Shown one piece after another: positions 41,242-49,928 of a stretch of 64,000 nucleotides of DNA. How positions within the stretch are numbered: the first letter of the stretch is position 1; every line of letters starts with the position of its first letter. A model generated the notes under the pieces. That model searched no databases and was not told the origin of the DNA. It was given only the letters and a program-made list of their open reading frames with translations. The translations under genes were made by a program, and so were the position numbers. This stretch comes from Sphingobium sp. CCH11-B1 (lineage in GTDB: Bacteria; Pseudomonadota; Alphaproteobacteria; Sphingomonadales; Sphingomonadaceae): the NCBI RefSeq assembly GCF_001556865.1, contig NZ_LSJY01000028.1, forward strand, positions 13,430 through 77,429, written 5' to 3'.

Positions 41242-42120
41242 ATGTTCGACTGGGACGATCTGCGCATATTCCTCACCGTGGCGCGAACACGAAGAGTGGC
41301 CCCCGCGGCGCGGTCGCTGGGGATCGACGCAACCACCATCGCGCGCCGGCTCAATCGGCTGAGCGACGCGCTGGACGCGCAGTTGTTCGAGCAGGTCGGC
41401 GGCGAGCGCATCCTGACCCAGCATGGCCTGGCGCTGATGGAACATGCCGAACAGGCCGAAGGGGCGGCGATGGCGGCGATGGCGGAAGTGCGCGGAGAAA
41501 GGCACAGCCTGAACGGCCATGTGCGGCTGTCCGTCGCGGAAGGCTTTGGAACCTGGATTCTTGCGCCGGCCCTGGGCCGCTTCCATGCCGACCATCCCGG
41601 CATAAGGCTGGATCTCATCACGGCCTCCGGCTTCCTCAACCCTTCCAAGCGCGAGGCGGACATGGCCGTCATGCTGGCGCGTCCGCAGCGCGGCGACCTG
41701 CACGTCCAGAAGCTCGCCGATTATCGGCTGCATCTTTATGCCAGCCACGCCTATGTGGAGGCGCGCGGCGCGCCCGCGGATGCGGAAAATCTCCGCCGTC
41801 ACGCGCTGGTCGGCTATGTGCCCGAATTCCTCTTCTCCCCGGAACTCGACTATCTCGACGAAGTGCATGCCGGACTGGAAGCCTCGCTCCGGTCGAGCAG
41901 CATCGGTATCCAGCGCCGGATGGTGGCGGAGGGCGCCGGCATCGGCGTGCTGCCCGACTTCATTGCCGGCGGAGGCGATGAGCTGGTGCGCATCCTGCCG
42001 GAACAGGTCGAAATCCGCCGGAGCTTCTGGCTGGTGACGCACAGCGACCTGATCAAGCTCGCGCGGATCGCCGCGGTATCCGCCATGCTCCGCGCCCGGG
42101 CGGCGGAGGTGCTGGGATAG
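41242..42120 (+). CDS. LysR-family transcriptional regulator, probably of the valine operon
   Basis: 292 residues. The N-terminal winged helix is residues 1-60 (DDLRIFLTVARTRRVAPAARSLGIDATTIARRLNRLSDAL), followed by a periplasmic-binding-protein-like effector domain. The helix-turn-helix has the Ala-Thr-Thr-Ile-Ala-Arg-Arg form seen in a LysR subgroup close to GcvA-like regulators. The start at 41242 has a usable ribosome site (AGGG, 8-9 nt); an in-frame ATG at 41236 is the alternative. Divergent placement from mmsA suggests it controls valine degradation. It ends 2 bp before the convergent tetR gene. Confidence 0.9.
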   Translation: MFDWDDLRIFLTVARTRRVAPAARSLGIDATTIARRLNRLSDALDAQLFEQVGGERILTQHGLALMEHAEQAEGAAMAAMAEVRGERHSLNGHVRLSVAEGFGTWILAPALGRFHADHPGIRLDLITASGFLNPSKREADMAVMLARPQRGDLHVQKLADYRLHLYASHAYVEARGAPADAENLRRHALVGYVPEFLFSPELDYLDEVHAGLEASLRSSSIGIQRRMVAEGAGIGVLPDFIAGGGDELVRILPEQVEIRRSFWLVTHSDLIKLARIAAVSAMLRARAAEVLG

Positions 42121-42122
42121 CC

Positions 42123-42701
42123 TCAGCCGTGGCGGAAGATAGAGACGATCTGCGCGGCGATCTGCGGGACGGACAGCCGGCCGGGCCGATACCAGTCCAC
42201 CGCCGAATTAAGCTGGGACAGGAGCAGCGTGCGATAGATCGACCGGTCGATGTGCGATGGCAGAGGCAATGCATCGACCAGGGCGCGGAACATATCCTCG
42301 AATCGGTCGCGGCGGGCGATCAGTTGCACGCGCACAGGGTCCGACACCGCGCGGAAATCGTTCATCATCGGCATGGTCAGCGAATCCGGCGCAAGCTGAA
42401 TGTCGAGCAGGGTGGCGCAGGCCGCTTCCAGGCGTGCCCATGGCTCAGCGTGCGCGGCGACGGCCGTTTCGATCCGCACCTGCGCCGCGTCGAGCGCCGC
42501 GTCGTGCAATTCCACGAACAAGGCGTCCTTCGACTTGATATGGTGATAGAGCGAGCCGCCAAGCACGCCCGCCTGTTCACCGATGTCGCGCATCGACGTG
42601 CCGCCATAGCCCTTGCGCGCGAACAGGCGGGCGGCGATCTCCAATATCTCACGGCGGCGGCTGGAACCGTCATCGGCTTGCGGTCTGGCGGCGTTGCTCA
42701 T
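42123..42701 (-). CDS. TetR-family transcriptional regulator at the end of the leucine operon
   Basis: 192 residues with a clear TetR helix-turn-helix (LFARKGYGGTSMRDIGEQAGVLGGSLYHHIKSKDALF, split here as the DNA-binding helices around residues 20-60) and a helical effector domain. It lies 34 bp after the citE-like gene on the same strand, so it is probably co-transcribed with leucine degradation. It may bind a CoA ester and act on the duplicated leader elements at 37257 and 44040 or on the ivd promoter; this is inference. No palindrome near its own start was found. Confidence 0.9.
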   Translation of the reverse strand: MSNAARPQADDGSSRRREILEIAARLFARKGYGGTSMRDIGEQAGVLGGSLYHHIKSKDALFVELHDAALDAAQVRIETAVAAHAEPWARLEAACATLLDIQLAPDSLTMPMMNDFRAVSDPVRVQLIARRDRFEDMFRALVDALPLPSHIDRSIYRTLLLSQLNSAVDWYRPGRLSVPQIAAQIVSIFRHG

Positions 42702-42735
42702 CGCCCATGCCGGTAGCACAGGGATGGCGCCAAGA

Positions 42736-43578
42736 TCACCTGCTTCGTGCCGCCTGCGCGACGACGCGCTGGGCCTGCAGCAGATGGGGGCGGTCGATCA
42801 TGCGGCCATCGAGCTTCAGCGCGCCGGCTTCGGGGTGGGCGGCGAAGGCATCAATCACGGCACGGGCATGGGCGACTTCGATGTCGGTGGGCGTGAAGCC
42901 TGCATTGATGATCGCCACCTGCGCCGGGTGGATGGCCATCATCGCGGTAAAGGCGTCTCGGCGGGCGCGGGCGACATAGGCCGTGAGCGCTTGCGCGTCG
43001 TCGATGCCGGGGAAGACGGTTTCGATCGCAGGCGCACTTGCCGCATGGGCCGCGAAGAGGGTCAGGCTGCGCACCATCTCATAGGGCGGGGTGTAGCGGC
43101 CGTCCTGTTCCCGCGATGCCGTCGCGCCGATGGCGGCGGGCAAATCCTCCGCTCCCCAGGTGAGGCCGGCGAGATGGGCGGCGACTTCGCCATAGCTGCC
43201 AAGCTGGAAGATCGCGGCAGGGGTTTCGGTGGCGATGGGCAGGATGGGTGGCGGGTCGCCGCCGCACAGGGCAAGGAGCGCGCGGACGCTCGCCGCGCCT
43301 TGCGCCTTGGGAAGGACGAGGCCGTCGGGCCTGGCGGACAGGATAGCGGCGAGATCGGCCTCGACAAGGCCGCTGTCGAGCGGATTGACACGGACGAAGG
43401 CGGGGACAGCGCGCTCCTGCGCCAGCCAGTCGGCGATCGCCGCGCGACCCTCTGCCTTGCGGTCGGGCGCAACGCTGTCTTCCAGGTCGAGGATCAGCGC
43501 GTCCGCGCCGCTGGCCGCCGCCTTCGCGAAACGGTCGGGCCGGTCGGCGGGGACAAAAAGCAGCGAGCGCAGGCTCAT
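42736..43578 (-). CDS. HpcH/CitE-family acyl-CoA lyase, candidate (R)-3-hydroxy-3-methylglutaryl-CoA lyase
   Basis: 280-residue TIM-barrel lyase. Motifs: SLLFVPADRPDRFAKAA, ALILDLEDSVAPD (metal-binding Glu/Asp region), VRVNPLDSG, LPKAQG, LPIATETPAAIFQ, and LTWGAEDLPAAIGA. It cleaves a C-C bond in a hydroxyacyl-CoA with magnesium. Its ATG overlaps the maoC stop (ATGA). A citE-maoC pair next to ivd and the carboxylase genes matches the mycobacterial leucine locus, where the CitE-like protein has been shown to cleave (R)-HMG-CoA. A malyl- or citramalyl-CoA lyase role remains possible. No separate classical HMG-CoA lyase is visible in the window. Confidence 0.87.
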   Translation of the reverse strand: MSLRSLLFVPADRPDRFAKAAASGADALILDLEDSVAPDRKAEGRAAIADWLAQERAVPAFVRVNPLDSGLVEADLAAILSARPDGLVLPKAQGAASVRALLALCGGDPPPILPIATETPAAIFQLGSYGEVAAHLAGLTWGAEDLPAAIGATASREQDGRYTPPYEMVRSLTLFAAHAASAPAIETVFPGIDDAQALTAYVARARRDAFTAMMAIHPAQVAIINAGFTPTDIEVAHARAVIDAFAAHPEAGALKLDGRMIDRPHLLQAQRVVAQAARSR

Positions 43579-44027
43579 GCGTCGGACCGCTTGAGCAGCG
43601 CGGTGCGCAGGCATTGGCAGACGATCTGGTCACGCTGGTTGAGCAGCCGATGCATGAAGGTGACGATGCCGGCGGTGGGCCGCGACTTGCTGGGCTTGAG
43701 ATCGGTGACTTCGGTTTCGCAGCGGAGCGTGTCACCGATGAAGACGGGCGCCGGCATGACCAGTTTGTCATAGCCGAGATTGGCGACGAGCGTGCCCAGG
43801 GTGGTGTCACCGACCGACAGGCCGACCATCAACGCGAAGGTGAAAGTGCCGTTGACGAGGATTTGCCCGAACTCGCTCGCCCGCGCCGCTTCCGCGTCGA
43901 TGTGCAGCGGCTGGGGATTGTGGGTCATGGTCGAGAAGAGGAGATTGTCCGTCTCCGTCACGGTGCGGCGGATGTCGTGGGCGATCGTGTCGCCGATCCG
44001 CCACTGGTCGAAATATCTGCCTGCCAC
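43575..44027 (-). CDS. MaoC-like (R)-specific enoyl-CoA hydratase
   Basis: 150-residue hot-dog fold protein. It shows the MaoC hydratase arrangement: TMTHNPQPLHIDAEAA (the Asn/His equivalent of the Asp-x-His hydratase motif), GQILVNGTFTFALMVGL, GDTLRCETEVTDLKPSKSRP and the terminal CLRTALLKRSDA. In this operon it probably hydrates 3-methylglutaconyl-CoA to (R)-HMG-CoA for the lyase encoded next. It follows the carboxylase alpha gene after a 131-bp gap with the duplicated leader element. Confidence 0.88.
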   Translation of the reverse strand: MAGRYFDQWRIGDTIAHDIRRTVTETDNLLFSTMTHNPQPLHIDAEAARASEFGQILVNGTFTFALMVGLSVGDTTLGTLVANLGYDKLVMPAPVFIGDTLRCETEVTDLKPSKSRPTAGIVTFMHRLLNQRDQIVCQCLRTALLKRSDA

Positions 44028-44039
44028 TGTCCTGTCCTC

Positions 44040-44074
44040 TTAACTTCGCATATTTCCCGCAGAATTTGACATTT
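44040..44074 (-). promoter_or_regulatory. Duplicated 35-nt leader element, copy before maoC
   Basis: Matches 37257-37291 at 32 of 35 positions. It begins 13 bp from the maoC start. The matching 12-mer CGATAGGACAGG lies at 44147-44158, directly after the carboxylase alpha stop codon. The two elements are 72 bp apart here and 58 bp apart before mmsB. Confidence 0.6.
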
Positions 44075-44158
44075 CATGTCGGGGAAGCGACATTTTCGTT
44101 CCTATCTCTCTGCGGCCGGCACGGTGATAATATTTCCGCCGCCGCTCGATAGGACAGG

Positions 44159-46114
44159 CTAGTCCACCTTCTCGATCTTCGCCAGCAGCGCGCCTTCGCT
44201 GACCTGCCCGCCTTCGGCCGCGTTCAGTTCCGCCACCACGCCGTCAAAAGGCGCGACGAGGCTGTGCTCCATCTTCATCGCTTCGAGGGTGAGGAGCTTC
44301 TGGCCCTTGGCGACGGCATCCCCCTGCCCCACCGTCACCGCGATGATGCGGCCCGGCATGGGCGAGACAATCGCGCCGTCGGACGCCGCGCCGGTGGCTG
44401 ATCCGCGTTGGGCCGCCAGTTCGAACTTCCACGTCTGACCCTGCATCGCCGCGAAGATGGAGTCCCCGTTGGGGGTGAGTGAAAACCAGTCGTCATGTTG
44501 CAATGTCTGCGCTGCGTCGCGAGGGCCGCCCAAAGCTGCTTCATAGACGGCCTTTCGGTCCATCAGGCGAACTATGCCCTGTGCCGGCGCGTTAAGGCGG
44601 AAACCGGTCAACTCTCCGGGAAGGCGATCGTCGACAAGTGCGTCAGCTACGAGGCCAAGCAGGGATTGTGACGGATTGAGATCAAAGACGACATCTTCGC
44701 CTAGTTGCTCGATCAGCCCCGTATGAACCGCACCTGAGGTGAAGCTGGGATTAACCAGCAAGGCATGAAGGAAAGTCGCATTTGTCGTTACCGGCCACGC
44801 TTCGACACGCCGGACCAGATTGGACAGGCCACGCGCCGCTTCTCGCCGATCGTTCGCGTGCCAGATCAGTTTGGCGATCATGGGGTCGTAATAGGCTGAA
44901 ATCTCGCTTCCCTGCTCTACGCCGGTTTCGATGCGCGGATGGCCGGTATAGTCGAGCGTTTCCAGACTGCCTGTCGATGGCGCTATATATCGGTAGGGAC
45001 CAAGCGCGCGCGGAATGGTGAAATGCTCCAGCCGCCCGGTGCTCGGCAGGAAGCCCTTGGTCGGGTCTTCGGCGTAGAGGCGGGCTTCGATCGCGTGGCC
45101 GTTGATCGACAGTTCATACTGTTTCCTGGGCAGCGGCTCGCCCGATGCGACGCGCAGTTGCCATTCGACGAGATCGACGCCGGTGATTTCCTCGGTCACC
45201 GGATGTTCGACCTGAAGCCGCGTGTTCATTTCCATGAACCAGATGCGGTCGGCGCGGAGCCCTTCGGAGCCGTCGGCGATGAACTCGATCGTGCCCGCAC
45301 CGACATAATCGACCGCCTTCGCCGCATTGACCGCAGCGGTGCAGACGGCGGCGCGGGTCGCCTCGTCCATGCCCGGCGCTGGCGCTTCCTCGATCACCTT
45401 CTGATGGCGGCGCTGGAGCGAGCAGTCGCGCTCGAACAGGTGGACGATATTGCCATGGGTGTCGCCGAACACCTGCACCTCGATATGGCGCGGGTTGGTG
45501 ATGTATTTTTCGAGCAGCACGACCTCGTTGCCGAAGCTCGACGCCGCCTCGCGCCGGCAGGAGGCGAGCGCCTCGGCGAAGTCCTCCGCTGCATCGACCT
45601 TGCGCATCCCCTTGCCGCCGCCGCCCGCGACCGCCTTGATGAGGATGGGATAGCCGATGGCGTCGGCTTCGGCCTTGAGCCGCGCCTCGCTCTGGTCCTC
45701 GCCCAGATAGCCGGGGGTCGTGGGGACGCCGGCTTGCTTCATCAGTTTCTTGGCGGCGTCCTTGAGACCCATGGCGCGGATGCTGTCGGGACGCGGGCCG
45801 ACCCAGATCAGGCCGGCGTCGATCACCGCCTGTGCGAAGTCGGCATTTTCGGAGAGGAAGCCGTAACCGGGATGGATGGCCTGCGCGCTGGTCGCCTTCG
45901 CGGCGGCGATGATCTTGTCGCCAACGAGATAGGATTCGCGCGCCGGGGACGGGCCGATATGCACCGCCTCGTCGGCGGAGCGGACATGAAGCGCCTTAGC
46001 GTCGGCATCCGAATAGACGGCAACGGTGCGGATGCCGAGCGCCCGCGCGGTGCGGATGATGCGGCAGGCGATCTCGCCCCGATTGGCGATGAGGAGGGAA
46101 GTGATCATAGCCAT
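44159..46114 (-). CDS. 3-methylcrotonyl-CoA carboxylase, biotin-containing alpha subunit
   Basis: 651 residues. Biotin carboxylase domain 1-450: LLIANRGEIACRIIRTA, the ATP loop AVAGGGGKGMRKV, EKYITNPRHIEVQVFGD, and MNTRLQVEHPVTEEITG. A central BT linker domain follows, and the C-terminal biotinyl domain carries biotinyl-lysine about residue 614 in EAMKMEH, preceded by GRIIAVTVGQGD. It carboxylates biotin for the beta subunit, which acts on 3-methylcrotonyl-CoA in leucine breakdown. The ATG overlaps the beta-subunit stop as TAATG. Propionyl-CoA or geranyl-CoA carboxylases are close relatives; the ivd neighbour favours methylcrotonyl-CoA. Confidence 0.93.
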   Translation of the reverse strand: MAMITSLLIANRGEIACRIIRTARALGIRTVAVYSDADAKALHVRSADEAVHIGPSPARESYLVGDKIIAAAKATSAQAIHPGYGFLSENADFAQAVIDAGLIWVGPRPDSIRAMGLKDAAKKLMKQAGVPTTPGYLGEDQSEARLKAEADAIGYPILIKAVAGGGGKGMRKVDAAEDFAEALASCRREAASSFGNEVVLLEKYITNPRHIEVQVFGDTHGNIVHLFERDCSLQRRHQKVIEEAPAPGMDEATRAAVCTAAVNAAKAVDYVGAGTIEFIADGSEGLRADRIWFMEMNTRLQVEHPVTEEITGVDLVEWQLRVASGEPLPRKQYELSINGHAIEARLYAEDPTKGFLPSTGRLEHFTIPRALGPYRYIAPSTGSLETLDYTGHPRIETGVEQGSEISAYYDPMIAKLIWHANDRREAARGLSNLVRRVEAWPVTTNATFLHALLVNPSFTSGAVHTGLIEQLGEDVVFDLNPSQSLLGLVADALVDDRLPGELTGFRLNAPAQGIVRLMDRKAVYEAALGGPRDAAQTLQHDDWFSLTPNGDSIFAAMQGQTWKFELAAQRGSATGAASDGAIVSPMPGRIIAVTVGQGDAVAKGQKLLTLEAMKMEHSLVAPFDGVVAELNAAEGGQVSEGALLAKIEKVD

Positions 46115-47715
46115 TACATCCTGAACACGCCGAACTGGGCGCGCTGCTCGATCGGCGCGTTCAGCGTTGCGGCAAAGGCGAGGCCCAGCACGTCGCGGGT
46201 TTGGGCGGGGTCGATGACGCCGTCGTCCCACAGGCGCGCGGTGGCGTAGTAGGGGTTGCCTTCGTCCTCGAAACGCTGGCGGATTGGGGCCTTGAAGGCT
46301 TCGGCCTGTTCGGGCGTCCAGCTCGCGGCGTCGCGGTTGACGGTCGCAAGCACGCTTGCCGCCTGTTCGCCACCCATCACCGATATCCGGCTGTTGGGCC
46401 AGGTGAAGAGGAATCGCGGACCATAAGCACGCCCGCACATCCCGTAATTGCCCGCGCCGAAGCTGCCACCGATCAGCACGGTGATCTTGGGCACTTGTGC
46501 CGTGGCGACGGCGGTCACAAGTTTCGCGCCATTCTTGGCGATGCCCTCCGCCTCATATTTGCCACCGACCATGAAACCGGAGATGTTCTGAAGAAACAGC
46601 AAAGGCACGCGCCGCTGGCAGGCGAGTTCGATGAAATGCGCGCCCTTGACCGCGCTTTCGCTGAAGAGGACGCCGTTGTTCGCCAGGATCGCGACCGGCA
46701 TCCCCCAGATATGGGCGAAGCCGCAGACGAGCGTGGTGCCATAGAGCGCCTTGAACTCGTGAAATTCGCTGCCGTCGACGATGCGGGCGATCACCTCGCG
46801 CACGTCATAGGGGGCGCGCACATCCTGCGGCACGATGCCGTAGAGGTCGCTCGCGTCGTAGAGCGGCGGGCGGGGATCGCGCAGGTTGACGTTGGGAGTC
46901 AGGTCCGGCTGGAGGGTGGAGACGATGTCGCGCACGATGGTGAGCGCATGATCGTCATTTTCCGCGACATGATCGACCACGCCGGACTTGCGGCCATGAA
47001 GGTCGCCGCCGCCCAGATCCTCCGCGCTGATGACTTCGCCCGTCGCCGCCTGCACCAGCGGCGGGCCGGCGAGGAAGATGGTGCCCTGGTTGCGGACGAT
47101 GACGCTTTCGTCGCACATCGCGGGCACATAGGCCCCGCCCGCCGTGCAACTGCCCATGACGCAGGCGATCTGCGGGATGCCCTGCGCGCTCATTTGTGCC
47201 TGATTGTAGAAGATGCGGCCGAAATGATCGCGGTCGGGGAAGACCTCCGCCTGGTTGGGCAGATTCGCGCCGCCTGAATCAACGAGATAGACACAGGGCA
47301 GCCGGTTTTCGAGCGCGATTTCCTGAGCGCGCAGATGTTTCTTGACGGTCAGCGGGAAATAGGTGCCGCCCTTCACCGTGGCGTCGTTGCAGGCGATCAT
47401 CACCTGCCGGCCGGAGACGCGGCCGATGCCGGCGACGATGCCCGCGCCGGGCACGTCGTCGCCATAGAGGCCGTTGGCGGCGAGCTGGCCGACCTCCAGG
47501 AAAGGCGAGCCGGGATCGAGCAACCGTTCCACCCTGTCGCGCGGGAGCAGCTTGCCGCGCGCGACATGCTTGTCCCGCGCGCTGTCCGACCCGCCGCGCG
47601 CGGCGGCGGCGACCCTGGCGCGCAATTCGTCGGCCAGAGCGCGATTGTGCGCGGCGTTGGCGCGGAACGTCTCGCTGTCGGGCGAGACTTTCGTGTCGAG
47701 GGCCGGCCCGCTCAT
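46114..47715 (-). CDS. 3-methylcrotonyl-CoA carboxylase, carboxyltransferase beta subunit
   Basis: 533 residues, two crotonase-like carboxyltransferase domains. Conserved parts: [48 protein letters not shown] (typical of methylcrotonyl-CoA subunits), [30 protein letters not shown] and [16 protein letters not shown] with the second oxyanion hole. The start at 47715 is fixed by ATGA overlap with ivd; a longer upstream frame only reads through ivd. It forms the holoenzyme with the alpha subunit downstream. Confidence 0.95.
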   Translation of the reverse strand: MSGPALDTKVSPDSETFRANAAHNRALADELRARVAAAARGGSDSARDKHVARGKLLPRDRVERLLDPGSPFLEVGQLAANGLYGDDVPGAGIVAGIGRVSGRQVMIACNDATVKGGTYFPLTVKKHLRAQEIALENRLPCVYLVDSGGANLPNQAEVFPDRDHFGRIFYNQAQMSAQGIPQIACVMGSCTAGGAYVPAMCDESVIVRNQGTIFLAGPPLVQAATGEVISAEDLGGGDLHGRKSGVVDHVAENDDHALTIVRDIVSTLQPDLTPNVNLRDPRPPLYDASDLYGIVPQDVRAPYDVREVIARIVDGSEFHEFKALYGTTLVCGFAHIWGMPVAILANNGVLFSESAVKGAHFIELACQRRVPLLFLQNISGFMVGGKYEAEGIAKNGAKLVTAVATAQVPKITVLIGGSFGAGNYGMCGRAYGPRFLFTWPNSRISVMGGEQAASVLATVNRDAASWTPEQAEAFKAPIRQRFEDEGNPYYATARLWDDGVIDPAQTRDVLGLAFAATLNAPIEQRAQFGVFRM

Positions 47716-48860
47716 GCGCCGATCAGCTCCCGCCCGATCAGCATCCGCCTGATCTCGTTCGTGCCCGCGCCGATGTCGAGCAGCTTGGCATCGCGCATAT
47801 AGCGTTCCACCGGCCAGTCCTTCGTATAGCCCGCGCCGCCGAGCGCCTGCACCGCTTCGAGCGCGACCTTCATCGCATTCTCGCTCGCCAGCAGGATCGC
47901 GCCCGCCGCGTCGAACCGGGTGGTCCTTCCCGCATCGCACGCCTTCGCCACCGCATAGACATAGGCGCGCGCGCTGTTGAGCGCGACATACATGTCGGCG
48001 ACCTTGGCCTGCATCAGCTGGAACGCGCCGATGGGCTTGCCGAATTGGCGGCGTTCGCGGACATAGGGCAGCACGACGTCGAGACACGCCTGCATGATCC
48101 CGAGCTGGATACCGGCCAGGACGGTGCGCTCATAGTCGAGGCCGCTCATCAGCACCCCCGCGCCTCCGTTCAGCGGGCCCATGATATTCTCCTCCGGCAC
48201 CTCGCAATCGTCGAACACCAGTTCAGCGGTAGGCGAACCGCGCATCCCGACCTTGTCGATCTTCTGCCCGATGGAGAAGCCCTTCATCTCCTTTTCGACG
48301 AGGAAGGTGGTGACGCCCTTGGACCCCTCCCCTGTCTTGGCATAGACGACCAGAGTATCGGCATATGGCGCGTTGGTGATCCAGAACTTCGTGCCGTTGA
48401 GGATATAGCGGTCCCCGCGCTTTTCGGCGCGCAGCTTCATGGATATCACGTCCGATCCTGCCCCCGCTTCCGACATGGCGAGGGAGCCGACATGCGCGCC
48501 GGAAATCAGCTTGGGCAGATATTTGGCCTTCTGCGCCTCATTGCCCCAGCGGCGGATCTGGTTGACGCACAAATTGGAATGCGCGCCGTAGGAAAGGCCG
48601 ATGGAGGCGGATGCGCGCGCCACTTCCTCCTGCGCCACGACATGCTCCAGATAGCCGAGGCCAAGCCCGCCCCATTGTTCCTCCACAGTGATGCCATGCA
48701 GGCCAAGCGCGCCCATGGCAGGCCAGAGCTGGTCGCGCGGGAACCAGTCCTTCGCGTCGATCTCGGCAGCCAGCGGCGCGATCCGATCGGCGGCGAAGCG
48801 CGCCGTGCTTTCCCGGATCATATCGGCGGTTTCACCGAGCGCGAAATCGAAATCGGTCAT
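47712..48860 (-). CDS. Isovaleryl-CoA dehydrogenase
   Basis: 382-residue FAD acyl-CoA dehydrogenase. Flavin motifs [19 protein letters not shown] and [18 protein letters not shown]. The catalytic glutamate is in [11 protein letters not shown], in the helix-G position that distinguishes isovaleryl-CoA dehydrogenases from most relatives, which carry it near the C-terminus. The C-terminus [24 protein letters not shown] has Gly where others have Glu, in agreement. First gene of the leucine operon; GGAGAG precedes the ATG at 48860. It is divergent from a LysR-type gene over a short operator. Confidence 0.96.
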   Translation of the reverse strand: MTDFDFALGETADMIRESTARFAADRIAPLAAEIDAKDWFPRDQLWPAMGALGLHGITVEEQWGGLGLGYLEHVVAQEEVARASASIGLSYGAHSNLCVNQIRRWGNEAQKAKYLPKLISGAHVGSLAMSEAGAGSDVISMKLRAEKRGDRYILNGTKFWITNAPYADTLVVYAKTGEGSKGVTTFLVEKEMKGFSIGQKIDKVGMRGSPTAELVFDDCEVPEENIMGPLNGGAGVLMSGLDYERTVLAGIQLGIMQACLDVVLPYVRERRQFGKPIGAFQLMQAKVADMYVALNSARAYVYAVAKACDAGRTTRFDAAGAILLASENAMKVALEAVQALGGAGYTKDWPVERYMRDAKLLDIGAGTNEIRRMLIGRELIGA

Positions 48861-48934
48861 GGCGTCTCTCCTAATCCGTCCTGTGTAGCCGATCCGACGA
48901 GGAAGGAAAAATTGAAGTTCGGGCAAGGACTATA

Positions 48935-48949
48935 TAGATGCTATCTATT
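48935..48949. promoter_or_regulatory. Candidate LysR operator between ivd and lysR (ATAGAT-GCT-ATCTAT)
   Basis: Perfect 6-bp inverted repeat with a 3-bp spacer, fitting the T-N11-A pattern of LysR boxes, in the 119-bp divergent region (starts 48860 and 48980). Confidence 0.6.
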
Positions 48950-48979
48950 CACTGCCTCTGCATGTAGGGCCTGTGGCCG

Positions 48980-49852
48980 ATGCTGGACCGCTATCTGCTC
49001 CGCTATTTCCTGGCCGTCGTCGACCAAGGCAATTTCTCGCGCGCGGCGAGCCATTGCAACGTGTCCCAACCCACCCTGTCCGTCGGCATCGCGAAACTGG
49101 AAAGGACGGTGGGCGCCCCCTTGTTCATCCGATCCAACCAGCGCGTCGAACTGACCGAGGCGGGCACCCGATTCCTCACCCATGCGCGCCGGATAGAGCG
49201 GGCGTTCAATGCGGCGATGCAGGGCATGGGCGTTGGCGACGGGCTGCCGTCCTTTCGCGTGGGGATATTGTCCAGCGTCCCCGGCATCCTCGTTGCCGAG
49301 ACAGTGGCAGCGACCCGGCCGGGTCGGGACAGCCGGTTCGAGCTGATCTTCGGCAGCGAACGGGAATTGACCGGGCACCTGGCCAAGGGGCGCATCGACG
49401 TGGCGCTGACGCTGGTGGGCCGCGGCGGCGACCGCTTCCTGGAAAAGCCAGTGCGTAGCGAAGGCTATGCGCTCGCCATGTCCGCCCGTCATCCGCTGGC
49501 CGGCCGCGCGTCGATCAGCGCGGACCGGCTGGGCGGAGAAGTGATGATCGTGCGGCGCCATTGCGAGGCGCTGTCCGAGACCAGCCGCTTCTTCACGGAA
49601 CGGGGCGTGCGGCCGCATTTCGCGCTGCGGTCCACCAATGACGATCAGGTGATGCAGATGGTGAGCGCGGGCCTTGGCATCACCGTCATGCCGCTCAGCT
49701 TCCGTGCGGACGGGATGACGCGCCCGGCGCTGGCGGGGTTCGACCTCGTCCGCACCCTGGGCTGGGCGGCGACGCAAGGCGCGGAACCGATGCTGCATGC
49801 CCCTGCCCCCTTCATGCTGGAAATGGAACGGCGGCTGATCGAAAGGACCTGA
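48980..49852 (+). CDS. LysR-family transcriptional regulator, probably of the leucine operon
   Basis: 290 residues. Helix-turn-helix at residues 1-60 (LLRYFLAVVDQGNFSRAASHCNVSQPTLSVGIAKLERTVG), then a two-lobed effector domain (VGILSSVPGILVAETVA, VALTLVGRGGD, STNDDQVMQMVSAGLGITVMP). It is divergently arranged with ivd and shares the 48935-48949 palindrome, so it probably activates or represses the leucine operon. The plus-strand start is the first Met of the helix-turn-helix. A shadow frame on the opposite strand is ignored. Confidence 0.92.
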   Translation: MLDRYLLRYFLAVVDQGNFSRAASHCNVSQPTLSVGIAKLERTVGAPLFIRSNQRVELTEAGTRFLTHARRIERAFNAAMQGMGVGDGLPSFRVGILSSVPGILVAETVAATRPGRDSRFELIFGSERELTGHLAKGRIDVALTLVGRGGDRFLEKPVRSEGYALAMSARHPLAGRASISADRLGGEVMIVRRHCEALSETSRFFTERGVRPHFALRSTNDDQVMQMVSAGLGITVMPLSFRADGMTRPALAGFDLVRTLGWAATQGAEPMLHAPAPFMLEMERRLIERT

Positions 49853-49928
49853 TCCCCGACGTTCGGCGGCCAGGGATGGATCGTGGGCAACGGGAACGCT
49901 AAGGGTCTGGAGCAAGGGGGATTGCCGC

